Counted from the stretch's first letter, positions 24,294-33,830 are shown. The stretch is 64,000 nt of DNA from Acidobacteriota bacterium (GCA_025463135.1 JAOAPY010000053.1:44332-108331), one strand, 5' to 3'. The notes: a model not told the origin generated them from the letters alone. Made by a program: numbers and translations.

Positions 24294-25835
24294 TTACTGA
24301 CGGGTTAGCGGGAGGATTACGAGATCCGCGTGTAGCTGGCCCAGTTCCGTCGTGGCCGTGAGCCGCAAAGGTAAACGTCGATCGTCATCGCTGATCCAGG
24401 CGCGCAAAGCATACTTGTCAGGTTGCTGATCGTCTGTGGTAAGCGATAGTTGGATGGCAGGAATTTTTTGTGTCCCAATCTGAATTGTCTCGCGACGCAG
24501 CGCCGTAATAACCAAAGTCTTCGCCCGTCCATTGACCAGAATCGAAACCGCATTGCGTTTCGGAGGCGCCAGGTTCATGGAACGCACCGCGTAGAAGATG
24601 GAAAGATAGTCATGCGTGCCCACCGGCATTTCTATCTTGCGACCCTGTTCGTTTGTCGCCGTACCGTAGTCCTGATTTATCGTCAGAGTGTCTTTGCTGC
24701 GCCGCTTTCCCTCGGCAAGTTGCACTTCAAACCGAAAGGGCAGGAGCGTTGCGGGATCGACATAAGACGACAGCGTGTCTTTGGCAAAGAACAACCTTTG
24801 CGCCGCATTGGTTGTTTCCGCGGTAACCGTAAACAACAGACCGTCATGATCAAAATAGCGGGAGCGCGGCCGTACTTGAAAGGCGATCGTTCCCACCGGC
24901 TGCTGCACCGTGGCTAAAAACGCCTGGTAGTTTAGCTGCTCACCAACTTTGAACGGCAGTCCGTTGAGTAGATTGTTAGCGATCGGTGTGCCTATGGGCC
25001 CCGGCGCCGGCGTGGGTTGGGGAACTTCGACAGGCTTGGTGGGAACTTTTGCCGGCAAGCCAGGGACGAGTTGCGATCCCGCCAACTCAGCACGAACGTC
25101 GCCCGCCCGGGTCTTTGCGGTTATCAGGACGGGAACATGACGTTCATCGTCGGTAAAATAAATTTGCACATGATAATTATTCGCGGCGGAATCGTTGGTT
25201 ACACGAATCTGCGTTACCAGCGCATTGAAGGATCCCACATTCGTTCTGATTGCTTCGTGGCCTTTGACCTTTAACTCCACCTGAAATTCCTGCGACTCGC
25301 TGCGGACGGTCAAATAGTAGGTCGAGCCTTCGGCGAGCGGCAAGGCGCGCAAACGGTAAAGCGCGGAGAGAAAGTCGTACGTGCCGGGAAACTCACCCGT
25401 CCTTAACTTATCAGGAATCGCGGCCGTGCCAGCCGGTTGATTGAAGTCGCTCGACGTGTCGGAACTGCGAGCAGCTTCGCGCACTACCTGTTGCGCGCGA
25501 AAAGGCTGACCGTTAGCGGGATCGACGTAGCTTATGTAATCGTTGTTGAGCGCAAAGAGCGCGGCATAAACGACGCCGGTCGTCTCTACATGGGCGCGCA
25601 ATTCGATCGCGTCACGACCATAAAAAGCGCCATGGGCGGCCACAAAAAGTTCGACATGCCCGGCGCTTACAAAGTTAGAGAAGGAAACATTGTAGGTTAG
25701 CCGCTCGCCAACAAAATAAGGAGTTTCGGAAAAGGGGAGTGCGGTTACCTCATTTTTGCGCTGGGCCAAGCCCGGCAGCACCAAAACGGTGAGGATGACA
25801 AATAAATTGGCCAGGGCCAAGAGACAGCGTTTCAA
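24294..25835 (-). CDS. Secreted protein with two DUF3108 domains
   Basis: About 513 residues with an N-terminal signal (MKRCLLALANLFVILTVLVL then PGLAQ if TTG 25835 is used; an upstream start at 25889 would add 18 residues). Two homologous halves follow: PYFVGERLTYNVSFSNFVSAGHVEL in the first and FKVGEQLNYQAFLATVQQPVGTIAF in the second. Each continues with a YVDP-x-x-x-PFR segment and a (V/I)-TxLR or similar strand pattern, and they are joined by a Pro-rich linker (PTKPVEVPQPTPAPGPIG). DUF3108 proteins are exported beta-rich proteins of unknown role. The gene faces the same way as the iron permease, 282 bp upstream of it. Confidence 0.75.
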   Translation of the reverse strand: MKRCLLALANLFVILTVLVLPGLAQRKNEVTALPFSETPYFVGERLTYNVSFSNFVSAGHVELFVAAHGAFYGRDAIELRAHVETTGVVYAALFALNNDYISYVDPANGQPFRAQQVVREAARSSDTSSDFNQPAGTAAIPDKLRTGEFPGTYDFLSALYRLRALPLAEGSTYYLTVRSESQEFQVELKVKGHEAIRTNVGSFNALVTQIRVTNDSAANNYHVQIYFTDDERHVPVLITAKTRAGDVRAELAGSQLVPGLPAKVPTKPVEVPQPTPAPGPIGTPIANNLLNGLPFKVGEQLNYQAFLATVQQPVGTIAFQVRPRSRYFDHDGLLFTVTAETTNAAQRLFFAKDTLSSYVDPATLLPFRFEVQLAEGKRRSKDTLTINQDYGTATNEQGRKIEMPVGTHDYLSIFYAVRSMNLAPPKRNAVSILVNGRAKTLVITALRRETIQIGTQKIPAIQLSLTTDDQQPDKYALRAWISDDDRRLPLRLTATTELGQLHADLVILPLTRQ

Positions 25836-25963
25836 ATCCGAGGTCACTCCTGCATGATAATCTTTAGGTCTGAGTAAGAGCAAATACACCTTGCCCCACA
25901 GATTCTACACGCTGCTCCGGCTGGTGAGTTCCTGATTACTTTGGCGCGCGGTCGATAGAAATC

Positions 25964-26689
25964 TTAGAGCGGGTTGATTTCCCACAGAGTTTCCCGGGCA
26001 GCAGCGACCGGATCAGGCGCGTCGATGATCGGCCGGCCGATGACCAGATAGTCCGAACCGGCGCGGATTGCGTCTGCAGGAGTCATCACCCGCTTTTGAT
26101 CGTGTGGCGCGGCGCCCGCTGGTCTGACCCCGGGTGTGATGATCAAAAAATCATCCTGTTTGATGGCCACCCGAATCGCTGCGACTTCCAGTGGAGAAGC
26201 GACGACTCCATCCAAACCGCTGGTGGCGCTGAGCTGTGCCAGTGCGATGACCTGTTGCTGTGGACTGTTTACTACTCTGATTTCCTCGAGCACCTGGGCG
26301 TTGGCGCTGGTCAACAGAGTGACACCGATGACTTTTGGTCGCTTCAGCCCCTCACGCTCGGAAATGTCGGTTACTGCGTCCGCCGTCCGTCGCATCATCT
26401 CGCCGCCGCCGGATGCGTGTACGTTGAATATCGAAATGCCCAGTCGTGCTGCTTCAACCCCCGCCGCGGCAACCGTGTTGGGAATATCGTGATACTTCAG
26501 ATCGAGAAAGACGCGCCCGCCGGCACTGACGATCTCGCGCACGATCGACGGTCCGGCCGCGGTGAACAGTTGCATGCCGATTTTGAACATGCCGGCTATG
26601 TCTCGCAGAGCGGCGAAGAGCTCTCGCGCTTTCTGAGCAGTGTCGACATCCAACGCGACAATTAATTTGTTGTTAGTAGAGGCGTCCAT
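25964..26689 (-). CDS. pyrF: Orotidine 5'-phosphate decarboxylase
   Basis: 241-residue TIM-barrel enzyme, last step of de novo UMP synthesis. Visible: IVALDVDTAQKA near the N-terminus, the catalytic tetrad segment VFLDLKYHDIPNTV (Asp-x-Lys-x-x-Asp, about residues 61-66) and the phosphate-binding end TPGVRPAGAAPHDQKRVMTPADAI with YLVIGRPI. Typical length for the shorter bacterial class. It lies 57 bp downstream of pyrD on the same strand, so co-transcription is likely. Confidence 0.96.
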   Translation of the reverse strand: MDASTNNKLIVALDVDTAQKARELFAALRDIAGMFKIGMQLFTAAGPSIVREIVSAGGRVFLDLKYHDIPNTVAAAGVEAARLGISIFNVHASGGGEMMRRTADAVTDISEREGLKRPKVIGVTLLTSANAQVLEEIRVVNSPQQQVIALAQLSATSGLDGVVASPLEVAAIRVAIKQDDFLIITPGVRPAGAAPHDQKRVMTPADAIRAGSDYLVIGRPIIDAPDPVAAARETLWEINPL

Positions 26690-26704
26690 CTCAGTTTTGT
26701 TCCG

Positions 26705-26743
26705 TTGCGGCTTTGCGGCACTGTGCGGCGGCAGAGCCGCGCA
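26705..26743. repeat. Degenerate copy of the RAYT-associated repeat
   Basis: TTGCGGCTTTGCGGCACTG (26705 onward) aligns with the outer repeat of the transposase unit (TTGCGGCTCTGCCGCACG) and is followed by GTGCGG as in that copy. It occupies nearly all of the pyrD-pyrF gap. Confidence 0.5.
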
Positions 26744-26746
26744 CGT

Positions 26747-27868
26747 TTATCCTGCACCTGCGAGCTCCTTTGCTCGACTGCCTATGGCCTCATCCAGCGA
26801 TGCGAAACCGTCTCTCTTCACAATCGCCGCCAATCCATCATTGATGTCTCTCACAACTGCCGGGCCCTCGTAGATGAAACCGGTGTAGAGTTGGACCAGA
26901 CCGGCGCCGGCGCAAATTTTCTCCCAGGCATCTTCAGCTGTAAAGATACCACCCACCCCAATGATATTCATTGAGCCGCCCGACAGCTGAAACAGGTTGG
27001 CGATTATCTGCGTCGATCGCGCCCGCAGCGGGGCCCCGCTCAAGCCACCGGCGCCGCAGGCTGCAACTCTTTCAGGTGCTGTTTGTAAGCCTTCGCGGTC
27101 AATAGTCGTATTGGTCGCGATTATTCCAGCGATGTGTGTGCGCTTCGCTACGTCGACTATCAATTCCAATTCTCGCGACTGCAGATCGGGCGCCAACTTT
27201 ATCAGCAAGGGCATCAACTGTGGTCGGGCCGTCCGTTCCACCAACTCTTGATTTCGTTGTTGCAGCGCGCTTAGCAGCATCTCGAGTTGTTCGGCCTTTT
27301 GCAGGTCTCTTAACCCGGGTGTGTTGGGCGAACTCACATTCACCGCAATGTAATCCGCGACCGCATAGACAATCTCGAAGCATTTGAGATAGTCCGCCAC
27401 CGCTTCGTCGTTTGTGGCCGCACGGCTTTTGCCGATGCTCACTCCCAGCACGCAATCAGGCCGATGCTTGCTTACGCGCGCGGCAAACGCTTCGGCGCCA
27501 TCGTTGTTGAAGCCGGCGCGATTGATAAGAGCCTGGTCGCGTGGCAGCCGAAAGAGGCGTGGTCTCTGGTTTCCCGGCTGCGATTGATAGGTGACTGTGC
27601 CGGCCTCGATGTGGCCAAAACCGATCGTAGCCAAAGCTTCGAGAGCGATGCCGTTCTTATCGAAACCCGCAGCGAGTCCGACCGGATTCTTGAATGACAA
27701 GCCAAGGCGTTGGAGGTCGCCGAAGCAGGATCGTTGGCATCGACCACCGACGAAATCACGGGCCAGTCGAGTACCAAGAACCAGCGGAAGTGAATGCAAC
27801 GCCAGTTCGTGGGCCGTCTCTGGCGGCAGACGAAACAGTATCGGACGAAGCAGTGTTCGATAGAGCAT
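26747..27868 (-). CDS. pyrD: Dihydroorotate dehydrogenase (quinone), class 2
   Basis: 373-residue membrane-associated flavoenzyme linking pyrimidine synthesis to the quinone pool. The class 2 N-terminal extension is present ([23 protein letters not shown]), then [16 protein letters not shown] (FMN site), the catalytic Ser region [26 protein letters not shown] and the phosphate-binding [21 protein letters not shown]. The same stretch encodes no class 1 or ferredoxin partner features. Transcribed away from pyrR, with 182 bp between the two starts. Confidence 0.96.
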   Translation of the reverse strand: MLYRTLLRPILFRLPPETAHELALHSLPLVLGTRLARDFVGGRCQRSCFGDLQRLGLSFKNPVGLAAGFDKNGIALEALATIGFGHIEAGTVTYQSQPGNQRPRLFRLPRDQALINRAGFNNDGAEAFAARVSKHRPDCVLGVSIGKSRAATNDEAVADYLKCFEIVYAVADYIAVNVSSPNTPGLRDLQKAEQLEMLLSALQQRNQELVERTARPQLMPLLIKLAPDLQSRELELIVDVAKRTHIAGIIATNTTIDREGLQTAPERVAACGAGGLSGAPLRARSTQIIANLFQLSGGSMNIIGVGGIFTAEDAWEKICAGAGLVQLYTGFIYEGPAVVRDINDGLAAIVKRDGFASLDEAIGSRAKELAGAG

Positions 27869-27967
27869 GGAAGGGGCTACGAATCGCGCTTACTATTCAA
27901 GTCCGTGAGACTAGCAGAGCAAAGGGCCAGGAGCCAAGGGGGTTGGGAAAAAGACTAAGAACAGGAT

Positions 27968-28008
27968 CAAAGTACCAGGACCAAAGACCAAAGATCAAAA
28001 ACCAACAT
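27968..28008. repeat. CCAAAGA heptad low-complexity tract
   Basis: Degenerate tandem units ACCAAAGACCAAAGATC and variants in the pyrD-pyrR divergent region, of the same type as at 3703-3787 and 56521-56565. Confidence 0.55.
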
Positions 28009-28012
28009 CAAC

Positions 28013-28042
28013 TTGTCACTGCAAGTACGTTCTTGTTAGTAT
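28013..28042 (+). promoter_or_regulatory. Candidate pyrR promoter, near-leaderless
   Basis: TTGTCA (28013-28018), an 18-bp spacer, TAGTAT (28037-28042). Predicted transcription start about 28049, one or two bases before the pyrR ATG at 28051, with no Shine-Dalgarno there. If correct, there is no untranslated leader in which a PyrR-controlled attenuator upstream of pyrR could form. Confidence 0.4.
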
Positions 28043-28050
28043 CCCCGGCG

Positions 28051-28620
28051 ATGGAATTCACTGAAAGAGCTCGCATCATGGACGGGGCGCGCATTAGCCG
28101 CGCGCTGGCTCGGCTGGCCTCTGAGATCGTCGAAGAAAATCACGGCACCAGCGATCTTTATCTGGTTGGGATAAGACGACGGGGTGTGCCATTGGCCGAG
28201 CGGATGGCCGACAAAATTGCTGATTTGGAGGGCGTGCGGCCGCCGGTCGGTATTGTCGACATCACACTCTATCGCGACGATTTGTCGACCGTTGGGGCCA
28301 AACCCATTGTGAACCGGACCGAACTCGACGATATCGAAAACCGCAACATCGTTTTGATTGACGACGTGCTTTACACGGGCCGGACCATCCGGGCCGCGCT
28401 CGATCAACTGATCGATTTCGGACGGCCACGGCGCGTGCAGTTGGCGGTGCTTATAGATCGCGGCAAAGAGCATCGCGAGCTGCCGATCCAGGCTGATTAC
28501 GTCGGCAAACTCGTGCCGACAAAAAGAAGCGAGATCATCAAGGTGATGCTTAATGAGTTTGACGAGGAAGAGGGAGTGGTAATCGTCGAGCGCCCGGCGG
28601 CAGCGGCGGAAGCGGTTTGA
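28051..28620 (+). CDS. pyrR: PyrR bifunctional regulator / uracil phosphoribosyltransferase
   Basis: 189-residue type I PRTase-fold protein. The PRPP loop is [22 protein letters not shown] (about 103-124); the N-terminal [23 protein letters not shown] and [17 protein letters not shown] match PyrR. In Bacillus PyrR binds pyr mRNA when UMP is high and causes attenuation, and it also has weak UPRTase activity. ATG 28051 starts the conserved region; the open frame before it is not conserved. pyrB and pyrC follow, but a strong terminator hairpin separates pyrR from pyrB. Confidence 0.93.
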   Translation: MEFTERARIMDGARISRALARLASEIVEENHGTSDLYLVGIRRRGVPLAERMADKIADLEGVRPPVGIVDITLYRDDLSTVGAKPIVNRTELDDIENRNIVLIDDVLYTGRTIRAALDQLIDFGRPRRVQLAVLIDRGKEHRELPIQADYVGKLVPTKRSEIIKVMLNEFDEEEGVVIVERPAAAAEAV

Positions 28621-28623
28621 AAG

Positions 28624-28647
28624 GCGGCCCCAGTGGCCGCTTTTTTT
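28624..28647 (+). terminator. Rho-independent terminator after pyrR
   Basis: GCGGCC, loop CCAGT, GGCCGC, then seven T residues (28641-28647). It starts three bases after the pyrR stop and lies about 90 bp before the pyrB start. It may simply end pyrR mRNA or act as an attenuator within a pyrRBC operon. Confidence 0.85.
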
Positions 28648-28648
28648 A

Positions 28649-28735
28649 TGTCCGACAAACTTCAGTTTGTCGTTGACTTGCCAAAACGGATATTCATGTA
28701 GATATAGTCAGCGACAAACTAAAGTTTGTCGGACA
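28649..28735. repeat. Family B inverted palindrome pair, copy 3
   Basis: TGTCCGACAAACTTCAGTTT (from 28649, through GTCG at 28672) and CGACAAACTAAAGTTTGTCG plus GACA (28712-28735). It fills the gap from the pyrR terminator to three bases before the pyrB ATG, so the pyrB 5' untranslated region, if transcribed through, would fold into this repeat. Confidence 0.8.
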
Positions 28736-28738
28736 CTA

Positions 28739-29746
28739 ATGCCAACAGTCTTTAATCACCGCCATCTTCTGGGGATCAGCGAGTTGTCTGCCGGAGAGAT
28801 CACGCATCTGCTGGACACCGCCGAAACCTTTCGTGACGTGTCGCGCCGCGAGATTAAGAAAGTCCCGGCACTGCGGGGCCGCACGGTTATCAATCTCTTC
28901 TTTGAGCCATCGACGCGGACCCGGACTTCGTTTGAAATAGCGGCAAAGCGATTATCAGCGGACGCGATCAATATCAGCGTATCAACCTCGAGCGTCAGCA
29001 AAGGTGAAACGCTGCTTGACACCGCCCGCAATCTCGAAGCGATGTCGCCTGATTGTATTGTGCTGCGTCATTCCATGGCCGGTGCCCCCTATCATTTGGC
29101 CAGAATTTGTAACGCCTCGATTGTTAATGCCGGTGACGGCGCACATGAACATCCCACCCAGGCACTGCTGGACGCGTTGACGATACGTGAACGAAAAGGA
29201 CGCATTGCCGGACTTAACGTGGCGATCATCGGCGATATGCTTCACTCGCGCGTCGCGCGTTCGAACATATACCTGCTGACAAAGCTGGGGGCCACTGTCC
29301 GCATTGCTGGTCCAGGGACAATGGTGCCTAAGGAGTTTGCCGAACTGGTAGACGTGGGTCTAAGAATAGCGCCCAGCGTTGCGGAAGCCGTCAGTGGCGC
29401 TGATGTGGTTATGATCCTGCGCATACAGCGAGAGCGCCAGGATGCGGCTTTTTTCCCGTCACTGCGAGAGTACGCTATCCATTACGGTCTGCACGCGGAT
29501 CACCTTCAGCAGGCCGCGCCCGACGCAATTGTGATGCATCCTGGGCCAATTAATCGCGGCATTGAAATCGCTTCTGAGCTGGCGGACGGTAATCAATCGT
29601 TGATTCTGGACCAGGTCGCAAACGGGGTTGCGGTCCGCATGGCCGTGCTCTATTTGCTCGCCGGTGGCTCGCGCGATGGCTTTATTGAAGAGAGCAATGG
29701 ACCGGCAAAACCCGAGCGGAAGGAACGGCAGGGAAACAAAGGATGA
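28739..29746 (+). CDS. pyrB: Aspartate carbamoyltransferase catalytic chain
   Basis: 335-residue enzyme making carbamoyl-aspartate. Carbamoyl-phosphate site [19 protein letters not shown] (STRTR, about residues 59-63), [14 protein letters not shown], and the aspartate-side [10 protein letters not shown]. No pyrI regulatory chain is nearby. The start at ATG 28739 gives the expected N-terminus; an upstream in-frame extension lies wholly in repeat sequence and is rejected. The last codons overlap the pyrC start by four bases (ATGA at 29743), showing translational coupling. Confidence 0.95.
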   Translation: MPTVFNHRHLLGISELSAGEITHLLDTAETFRDVSRREIKKVPALRGRTVINLFFEPSTRTRTSFEIAAKRLSADAINISVSTSSVSKGETLLDTARNLEAMSPDCIVLRHSMAGAPYHLARICNASIVNAGDGAHEHPTQALLDALTIRERKGRIAGLNVAIIGDMLHSRVARSNIYLLTKLGATVRIAGPGTMVPKEFAELVDVGLRIAPSVAEAVSGADVVMILRIQRERQDAAFFPSLREYAIHYGLHADHLQQAAPDAIVMHPGPINRGIEIASELADGNQSLILDQVANGVAVRMAVLYLLAGGSRDGFIEESNGPAKPERKERQGNKG

Positions 29747-31071
29747 AACTGCTGATCATCAACGGCTATGTTATCGACCCGTCGCAGGGCGTGAACACCG
29801 GCAGAAATCTGTTGATTGAAGATGGGCGTTTGGCTGGATTGTTCGACGTTTCTGAGCCCGCGCCTGCGGACGCAGAAGTGCTCGATGCCACGGGCCTGAT
29901 CGTGGCCCCCGGCTTCATCGACTTGCACGTGCACTTGCGCGAACCAGGACAGGAGTACAAAGAAACAATCGCGAGCGGGGCCGCAGCCGCTGTTGCCGGT
30001 GGTTGGACCAGTGTGTGCGCCATGCCTAACACCGATCCGATCAATGACAGCCCCGCGGTCACGCGTTTTATTATTGAACAAGGCCAGCGGGCCAACCTGG
30101 CTAATGTTTTTCCCATCGGCTCGATTACGAAAGGCGGCGAGGGCAGGGAACTGGCTGAAATGGGAGAAATGAAAAGAGCCGGTATCGTCGCTGTGTCTGA
30201 CGACGGACGGCCCGTGCCGAGCGCCGGCATGATGCGACGCGCTATGGAATATGCGAGCGGTTTTGACCTGCCCGTCGTCGATCATTGTGAAGACCGCTCA
30301 CTTGCCGCCGGCGGTGTGATGCATGAAGGTCGCTGGTCGCTGGTCCTTGGTCTGAAAGGAATGCCGGCAACCGCTGAAGAGGTTGATGCTATTCGTGATT
30401 GCGCTCTCGCGAAATTAACTGGCGCCCGAGTTCATCTGGCCCACGTCTCAACCCGCGGTGCACTTGACGCCGTGCGAAGAGCGAAGGAAATGGGCTTGCA
30501 GGTAACCTGTGAAGCGGCCCCGCATCACTGGACGCTGAGCGACGAAGCAGTCAAGACTTACGATACCAATAACAAGATGAGTCCGCCGCTGCGTAGTCAG
30601 GACCATATCGAGGCGCTGCTTGAAGGCTTAAGCGACGGGACGATCGATGCTATCGCCACCGACCACGCTCCTCATCACGCTGATGAAAAGGCGCTCGAAT
30701 TCGATCAGGCGCCCTTTGGAATTACCGGGTTGGAGACAGCGATTGGTTTGGCCTTTGAATTGGTCCACCAGGGTGTGATCACGCTCGAGCGACTGGTCGA
30801 ACTCTGTTCGACTAAGCCGGCGAAAATATTTGGATTGACCGAGCGCGGCACGCTTGCCAAGGGCGCGTGGGCTGACGTGACGTTACTTGACCCGCAATTT
30901 CAATGGACGTTTGATGTCTCTGCTTCCAAATCAAAAAGCCGGAACAGTCCGTTCACCGGTCGATCGATGACAGGCGCCGCCGTCGCCACGATCGTCGGCG
31001 GCCGCATCGTTTATCTGCATCCGGATTTCTCGCGTCTCACTCGCTTGCGAACGAATGCAGCGACACGGTAG
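29743..31071 (+). CDS. pyrC: Dihydroorotase
   Basis: 442-residue class I amidohydrolase cyclising carbamoyl-aspartate. Zinc ligands [18 protein letters not shown], the substrate-binding MPNTDPIND, His/Glu in [22 protein letters not shown] and the catalytic Asp in [13 protein letters not shown] are all present. It is therefore an active-type dihydroorotase rather than the inactive PyrC' partner. Overlaps pyrB by four bases. In many bacteria such a PyrB-PyrC pair forms a complex; the overlap is compatible but not proof. Confidence 0.95.
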   Translation: MKLLIINGYVIDPSQGVNTGRNLLIEDGRLAGLFDVSEPAPADAEVLDATGLIVAPGFIDLHVHLREPGQEYKETIASGAAAAVAGGWTSVCAMPNTDPINDSPAVTRFIIEQGQRANLANVFPIGSITKGGEGRELAEMGEMKRAGIVAVSDDGRPVPSAGMMRRAMEYASGFDLPVVDHCEDRSLAAGGVMHEGRWSLVLGLKGMPATAEEVDAIRDCALAKLTGARVHLAHVSTRGALDAVRRAKEMGLQVTCEAAPHHWTLSDEAVKTYDTNNKMSPPLRSQDHIEALLEGLSDGTIDAIATDHAPHHADEKALEFDQAPFGITGLETAIGLAFELVHQGVITLERLVELCSTKPAKIFGLTERGTLAKGAWADVTLLDPQFQWTFDVSASKSKSRNSPFTGRSMTGAAVATIVGGRIVYLHPDFSRLTRLRTNAATR

Positions 31072-31115
31072 CGTGGCCCTTATTAATATGTCTTCAGGCG
31101 GAATACCAACAGCGA

Positions 31116-31201
31116 CAGCTGGGGGAAGTTTCAGATGCAGCCTACGGAACGCCCCTGGCCGCTAAAAACAAATAGGCCGGATCTGAAGTAACCCCCAGCT
31201 G
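31116..31201. repeat. Inverted repeat pair (CAGCTGGGGG family)
   Basis: CAGCTGGGGGAAGTTTCAGA (31116 onward) is matched in inverse by a block ending CCCCCAGCTG at 31201. The reverse complement of the right arm reads CAGCTGGGGGTTACTTCAGA, so 20 bp match with three or four differences. Between them is non-coding sequence. Found once in this window, between pyrC and the convergent DUF6526 gene. Confidence 0.65.
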
Positions 31202-31274
31202 CCGCAGGGGGCATTACAAGAAACATTCAATTGACCAAGCGGCAGTTGGGCGGATCAACTCGGTTCCTAATTCG

Positions 31275-31706
31275 TCACACGCGAAAGGTGTCGGCGCGCC
31301 AGTTTTTGATGGCTCGTTTGATCTCCACCGGTTTGGTGAGTGCGCCTGTTAACACGCCGCTGACCAGACCTTCCAATTCTTCATCCGGCGCAAAGCGCAG
31401 CGCCACTAACTGACCCGGTCTCAAGGCACTGCTTTGTTGAGCAAGCGCTGGAGAGAGCAGTCGCTGGCATCTGAGAGTTTCTTCAAGGCGGATCACGCGG
31501 TCCTGAACTTTCAGGGCATTCGTGCGCACGAACAAACCCAGCATCAGTAAGGCTAGCGACAGGACGGCCCAGCGGCCTGTGTTCCAGCCGGGTTGCATAA
31601 ACAGGTCGACGACAGACCAGATGAAGTTAATCAGCAACACCGGCATGATGAAAAAGTGAAACGGTGGATGCCAGCGAGTGTGATTGGCAAAAGTTTGTGG
31701 GGTCAT
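31275..31706 (-). CDS. DUF6526-like small membrane protein
   Basis: 143 residues: N-terminal NHTRWHPPFHFF, two transmembrane helices (about 19-36 MPVLLINFIWSVVDLF and 46-62 WAVLSLALLMLGLFVRT), then a cytosolic helical tail beginning NALKVQDRVIRLEETLRCQRLL. The Asn-His-x-Arg start, two helices and QDR..RLEE pattern match what I recall of the DUF6526 family; function unknown. The ATG at 31706 has AGGAG upstream; that ribosome site abuts the left arm of a family D repeat. Confidence 0.75.
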   Translation of the reverse strand: MTPQTFANHTRWHPPFHFFIMPVLLINFIWSVVDLFMQPGWNTGRWAVLSLALLMLGLFVRTNALKVQDRVIRLEETLRCQRLLSPALAQQSSALRPGQLVALRFAPDEELEGLVSGVLTGALTKPVEIKRAIKNWRADTFRV

Positions 31707-31715
31707 AATATCTCT

Positions 31716-31820
31716 CCTGGGACCGCACGCGTCCCGCGGGCGGCGGCGGCGTTAGTAGAATCGTTAAATCAATGACAGTCTCTGCCGAGAAACAGCACGC
31801 TAGAAGCGTGCGGTCCCAGG
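31716..31820. repeat. Family D inverted palindrome pair overlapping a gene end
   Basis: CCTGGGACCGCACGCGTCCC (from 31716) is inverted relative to GCACGCTAGAAGCGTGCGGTCCCAGG (31795-31820). The right arm contains the stop codon and the last residues of the ABC transporter gene at 31800. Confidence 0.75.
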
Positions 31821-33641
31821 GGTACTGACGGTTAACGGCTTTTCCGGTTCAGGCGTAAAATCTTCTCCGGGATTGATGAATTGATTACGCTCGAACTTAT
31901 ACTGACGATCGTACAGTTGCTTATAGCGTCCACCGGCAGCAAGTAATTCTTCATGCGTGCCGCGCTCGACGATCTCGCCACCCTCCAGCACCAGGATTTG
32001 GTCCGCCGCGCGAATCGTTGACAGGCGGTGAGCGATTACAAACGTCGTCCGGCCCTGGCGCAAAGACTGCAAGCCATCCTGAATCAGCGCTTCGCTCTCG
32101 CTATCCAGGCTCGACGTGGCTTCGTCGAGAATCAGGATTTTTGGTTCAGCCAGGATCGCGCGCGCGATGGCTACTCGTTGGCGTTGGCCGCCCGATAGTT
32201 TCACGCCGCGCTCGCCGACGATCGTGTCATAGCCATCTTTGAATCCGTTGATGAACTCCTCACAGTGCGCGATGCGACTGGCTTCGACTATTTCCGCGCG
32301 CGTCGCATGCGGGTAGGCGAAGCTGATGTTCTCGGCAATCGTGCCATCAAAAAGGAAGTTGTCCTGCAGGACCACGCCCAGTTGAGTGCGGTAATCCTTC
32401 AAGCGAAGCAATTCCAGATCACGACCGTCGACAATGACCCGACCGTCGATGGGACGGTTAAAGGCCATCACCAAACTAATCAACGTGCTCTTTCCTGAGC
32501 CGCTGGAGCCAACCAGCGCTGTGGTCGAGCCTGCCGGGGCGCGAAAGGAAACGTGCTTCAGGACGGGAACGCTCTCGTCGTATTCAAAGCTAACATCGTC
32601 GAAGACGATCTCGCCCTGGATCTCGGCCAGCGGCTCGCGCTCGGACTCATTTTCATCCTCGGGAGTCGTCCGCATGATCTCGCGGATGCGATCCAAGCCG
32701 GCAAAGGCTTCCGAGATCTGAGTTCCGATCGCGGCGATCTCGATCAGCGGTGCGGCTACTATCAGCGTAACCATTATGTACATGAGGAAGTCGCCCGGCG
32801 TCATACGAGCGGAGAGAAGGGACTGCCCTCCCACCACAATCAGAATCATCCCGATGCCGCCGACTATGACTGTGGAAAACGCGGTGACGCCCGAGACTGC
32901 AGTCATCGATCGCGCGATGTTGCGAAACAGGCGATGGGCGCCCCGCGCAAATACGAGCGACTCGCGTTTTTCGGCTGCGTAGGCCTTGACGATGCGAATG
33001 CCGCCCAGTGTCTCTCCCAAGCGGCCGGTTAGTTCTGCGTTGATTTTTCCGCGCTCGCGAAACAGCGGTCGCAGCCGCGCAAAGGCGAGCGCCATACATC
33101 CGCCAAAAACCAGCAGGGCGAGGAGCGTTACCGAAGTCAAACGCCAGTTAATATAAAACAACCAGGTGAGTCCGATCACCGTCGTGACCAGACCTCCCAC
33201 TAATTGCACTACGCCTGTGCCCACGAGATTCCTGATTCCCTCGGCATCCGTCATGATGCGCGAAATGAGCACGCCCGTTTGCGTCGAATCGAAATACCTC
33301 ACGGGCAAATGAGCTACGTGCTCCTGCACCCGCATGCGCATCTCTGTAATAGCCCGTTGCGCTGCCACTCCGAGTATCTGGGAAAGGCCAAAGGAACTGA
33401 TCGCCTGGACCACAGTTGCCGCACCAACGGCGAGTGCCAGAGGCAACAGTAGGTCGCTGCGCCCCTTCATAACCACTCCGTCAATGAGGAACTTGAAGCT
33501 CCAGGGCAGGACCATCCCAACGAGTCGGTTGACGACCATCATCAGCATTCCCAGCGACAAGCGAGCGCGATGCGCCCAGATCAGGTCCTTCGCATCACGC
33601 CACGCGGTGGAAAAGGAAACTCGTTTCTTCTGCTCAGCCAT
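31800..33641 (-). CDS. ABC exporter, fused permease and ATPase (MsbA/BmrA-like)
   Basis: 613-residue half-transporter. Six transmembrane helices in residues about 25-310, then the nucleotide-binding domain: Walker A GSSGSGKSTL (about 385), Q-loop LGVVLQDNFLFDGTI, signature LSGGQRQRVAIARAI, Walker B ILILDEATSSLD, H-loop IAHRLST. Exports lipids, peptides or drugs as a homodimer; the substrate cannot be read. The C-terminal VSTPGTARF and the stop codon are encoded by a family D repeat arm, so the original tail was probably replaced. The catalytic core is complete. Confidence 0.9.
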   Translation of the reverse strand: MAEQKKRVSFSTAWRDAKDLIWAHRARLSLGMLMMVVNRLVGMVLPWSFKFLIDGVVMKGRSDLLLPLALAVGAATVVQAISSFGLSQILGVAAQRAITEMRMRVQEHVAHLPVRYFDSTQTGVLISRIMTDAEGIRNLVGTGVVQLVGGLVTTVIGLTWLFYINWRLTSVTLLALLVFGGCMALAFARLRPLFRERGKINAELTGRLGETLGGIRIVKAYAAEKRESLVFARGAHRLFRNIARSMTAVSGVTAFSTVIVGGIGMILIVVGGQSLLSARMTPGDFLMYIMVTLIVAAPLIEIAAIGTQISEAFAGLDRIREIMRTTPEDENESEREPLAEIQGEIVFDDVSFEYDESVPVLKHVSFRAPAGSTTALVGSSGSGKSTLISLVMAFNRPIDGRVIVDGRDLELLRLKDYRTQLGVVLQDNFLFDGTIAENISFAYPHATRAEIVEASRIAHCEEFINGFKDGYDTIVGERGVKLSGGQRQRVAIARAILAEPKILILDEATSSLDSESEALIQDGLQSLRQGRTTFVIAHRLSTIRAADQILVLEGGEIVERGTHEELLAAGGRYKQLYDRQYKFERNQFINPGEDFTPEPEKPLTVSTPGTARF

Positions 33642-33680
33642 AGGGCGGATGGTAACGTTAAATTGGTTGCAGCGGAAATA

Positions 33681-33716
33681 CGGTCTTGGGTCTTTGGGCT
33701 TTGGTCTTTGGGTTTT
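33681..33716. repeat. GTCTTTGGG low-complexity tract (inverse of the CCAAAGA type)
   Basis: Degenerate seven-base units GTCTTTGGGCTTTGGTCTTTGGG upstream of the SET-domain gene, opposite in orientation to the tracts at 3703, 27968 and 56521. Confidence 0.55.
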
Positions 33717-33818
33717 GTGCTATTCGTAAGACGTTCGCGCGAATTGTGCGTTCCACAGTTTCAAGAGCCAAAGAGCAACGACCAAAGTCCTTTCTCAGCA
33801 CATCTGCGGCGAACTTGC

Positions 33819-33824
33819 TACAAT
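33819..33824 (+). promoter_or_regulatory. Candidate -10 element of a leaderless mRNA
   Basis: TACAAT six bases before the ATG at 33831, with no ribosome-binding site. The predicted transcription start coincides with the start codon. No good -35 was found, so this is tentative. Confidence 0.3.
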
Positions 33825-33830
33825 CAAAGT

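Noticed and set aside
28667..28738. N-terminal extension of PyrB
   Set aside because: The extra 24 codons lie in a dispersed repeat; the ATG at 28739 matches family length.
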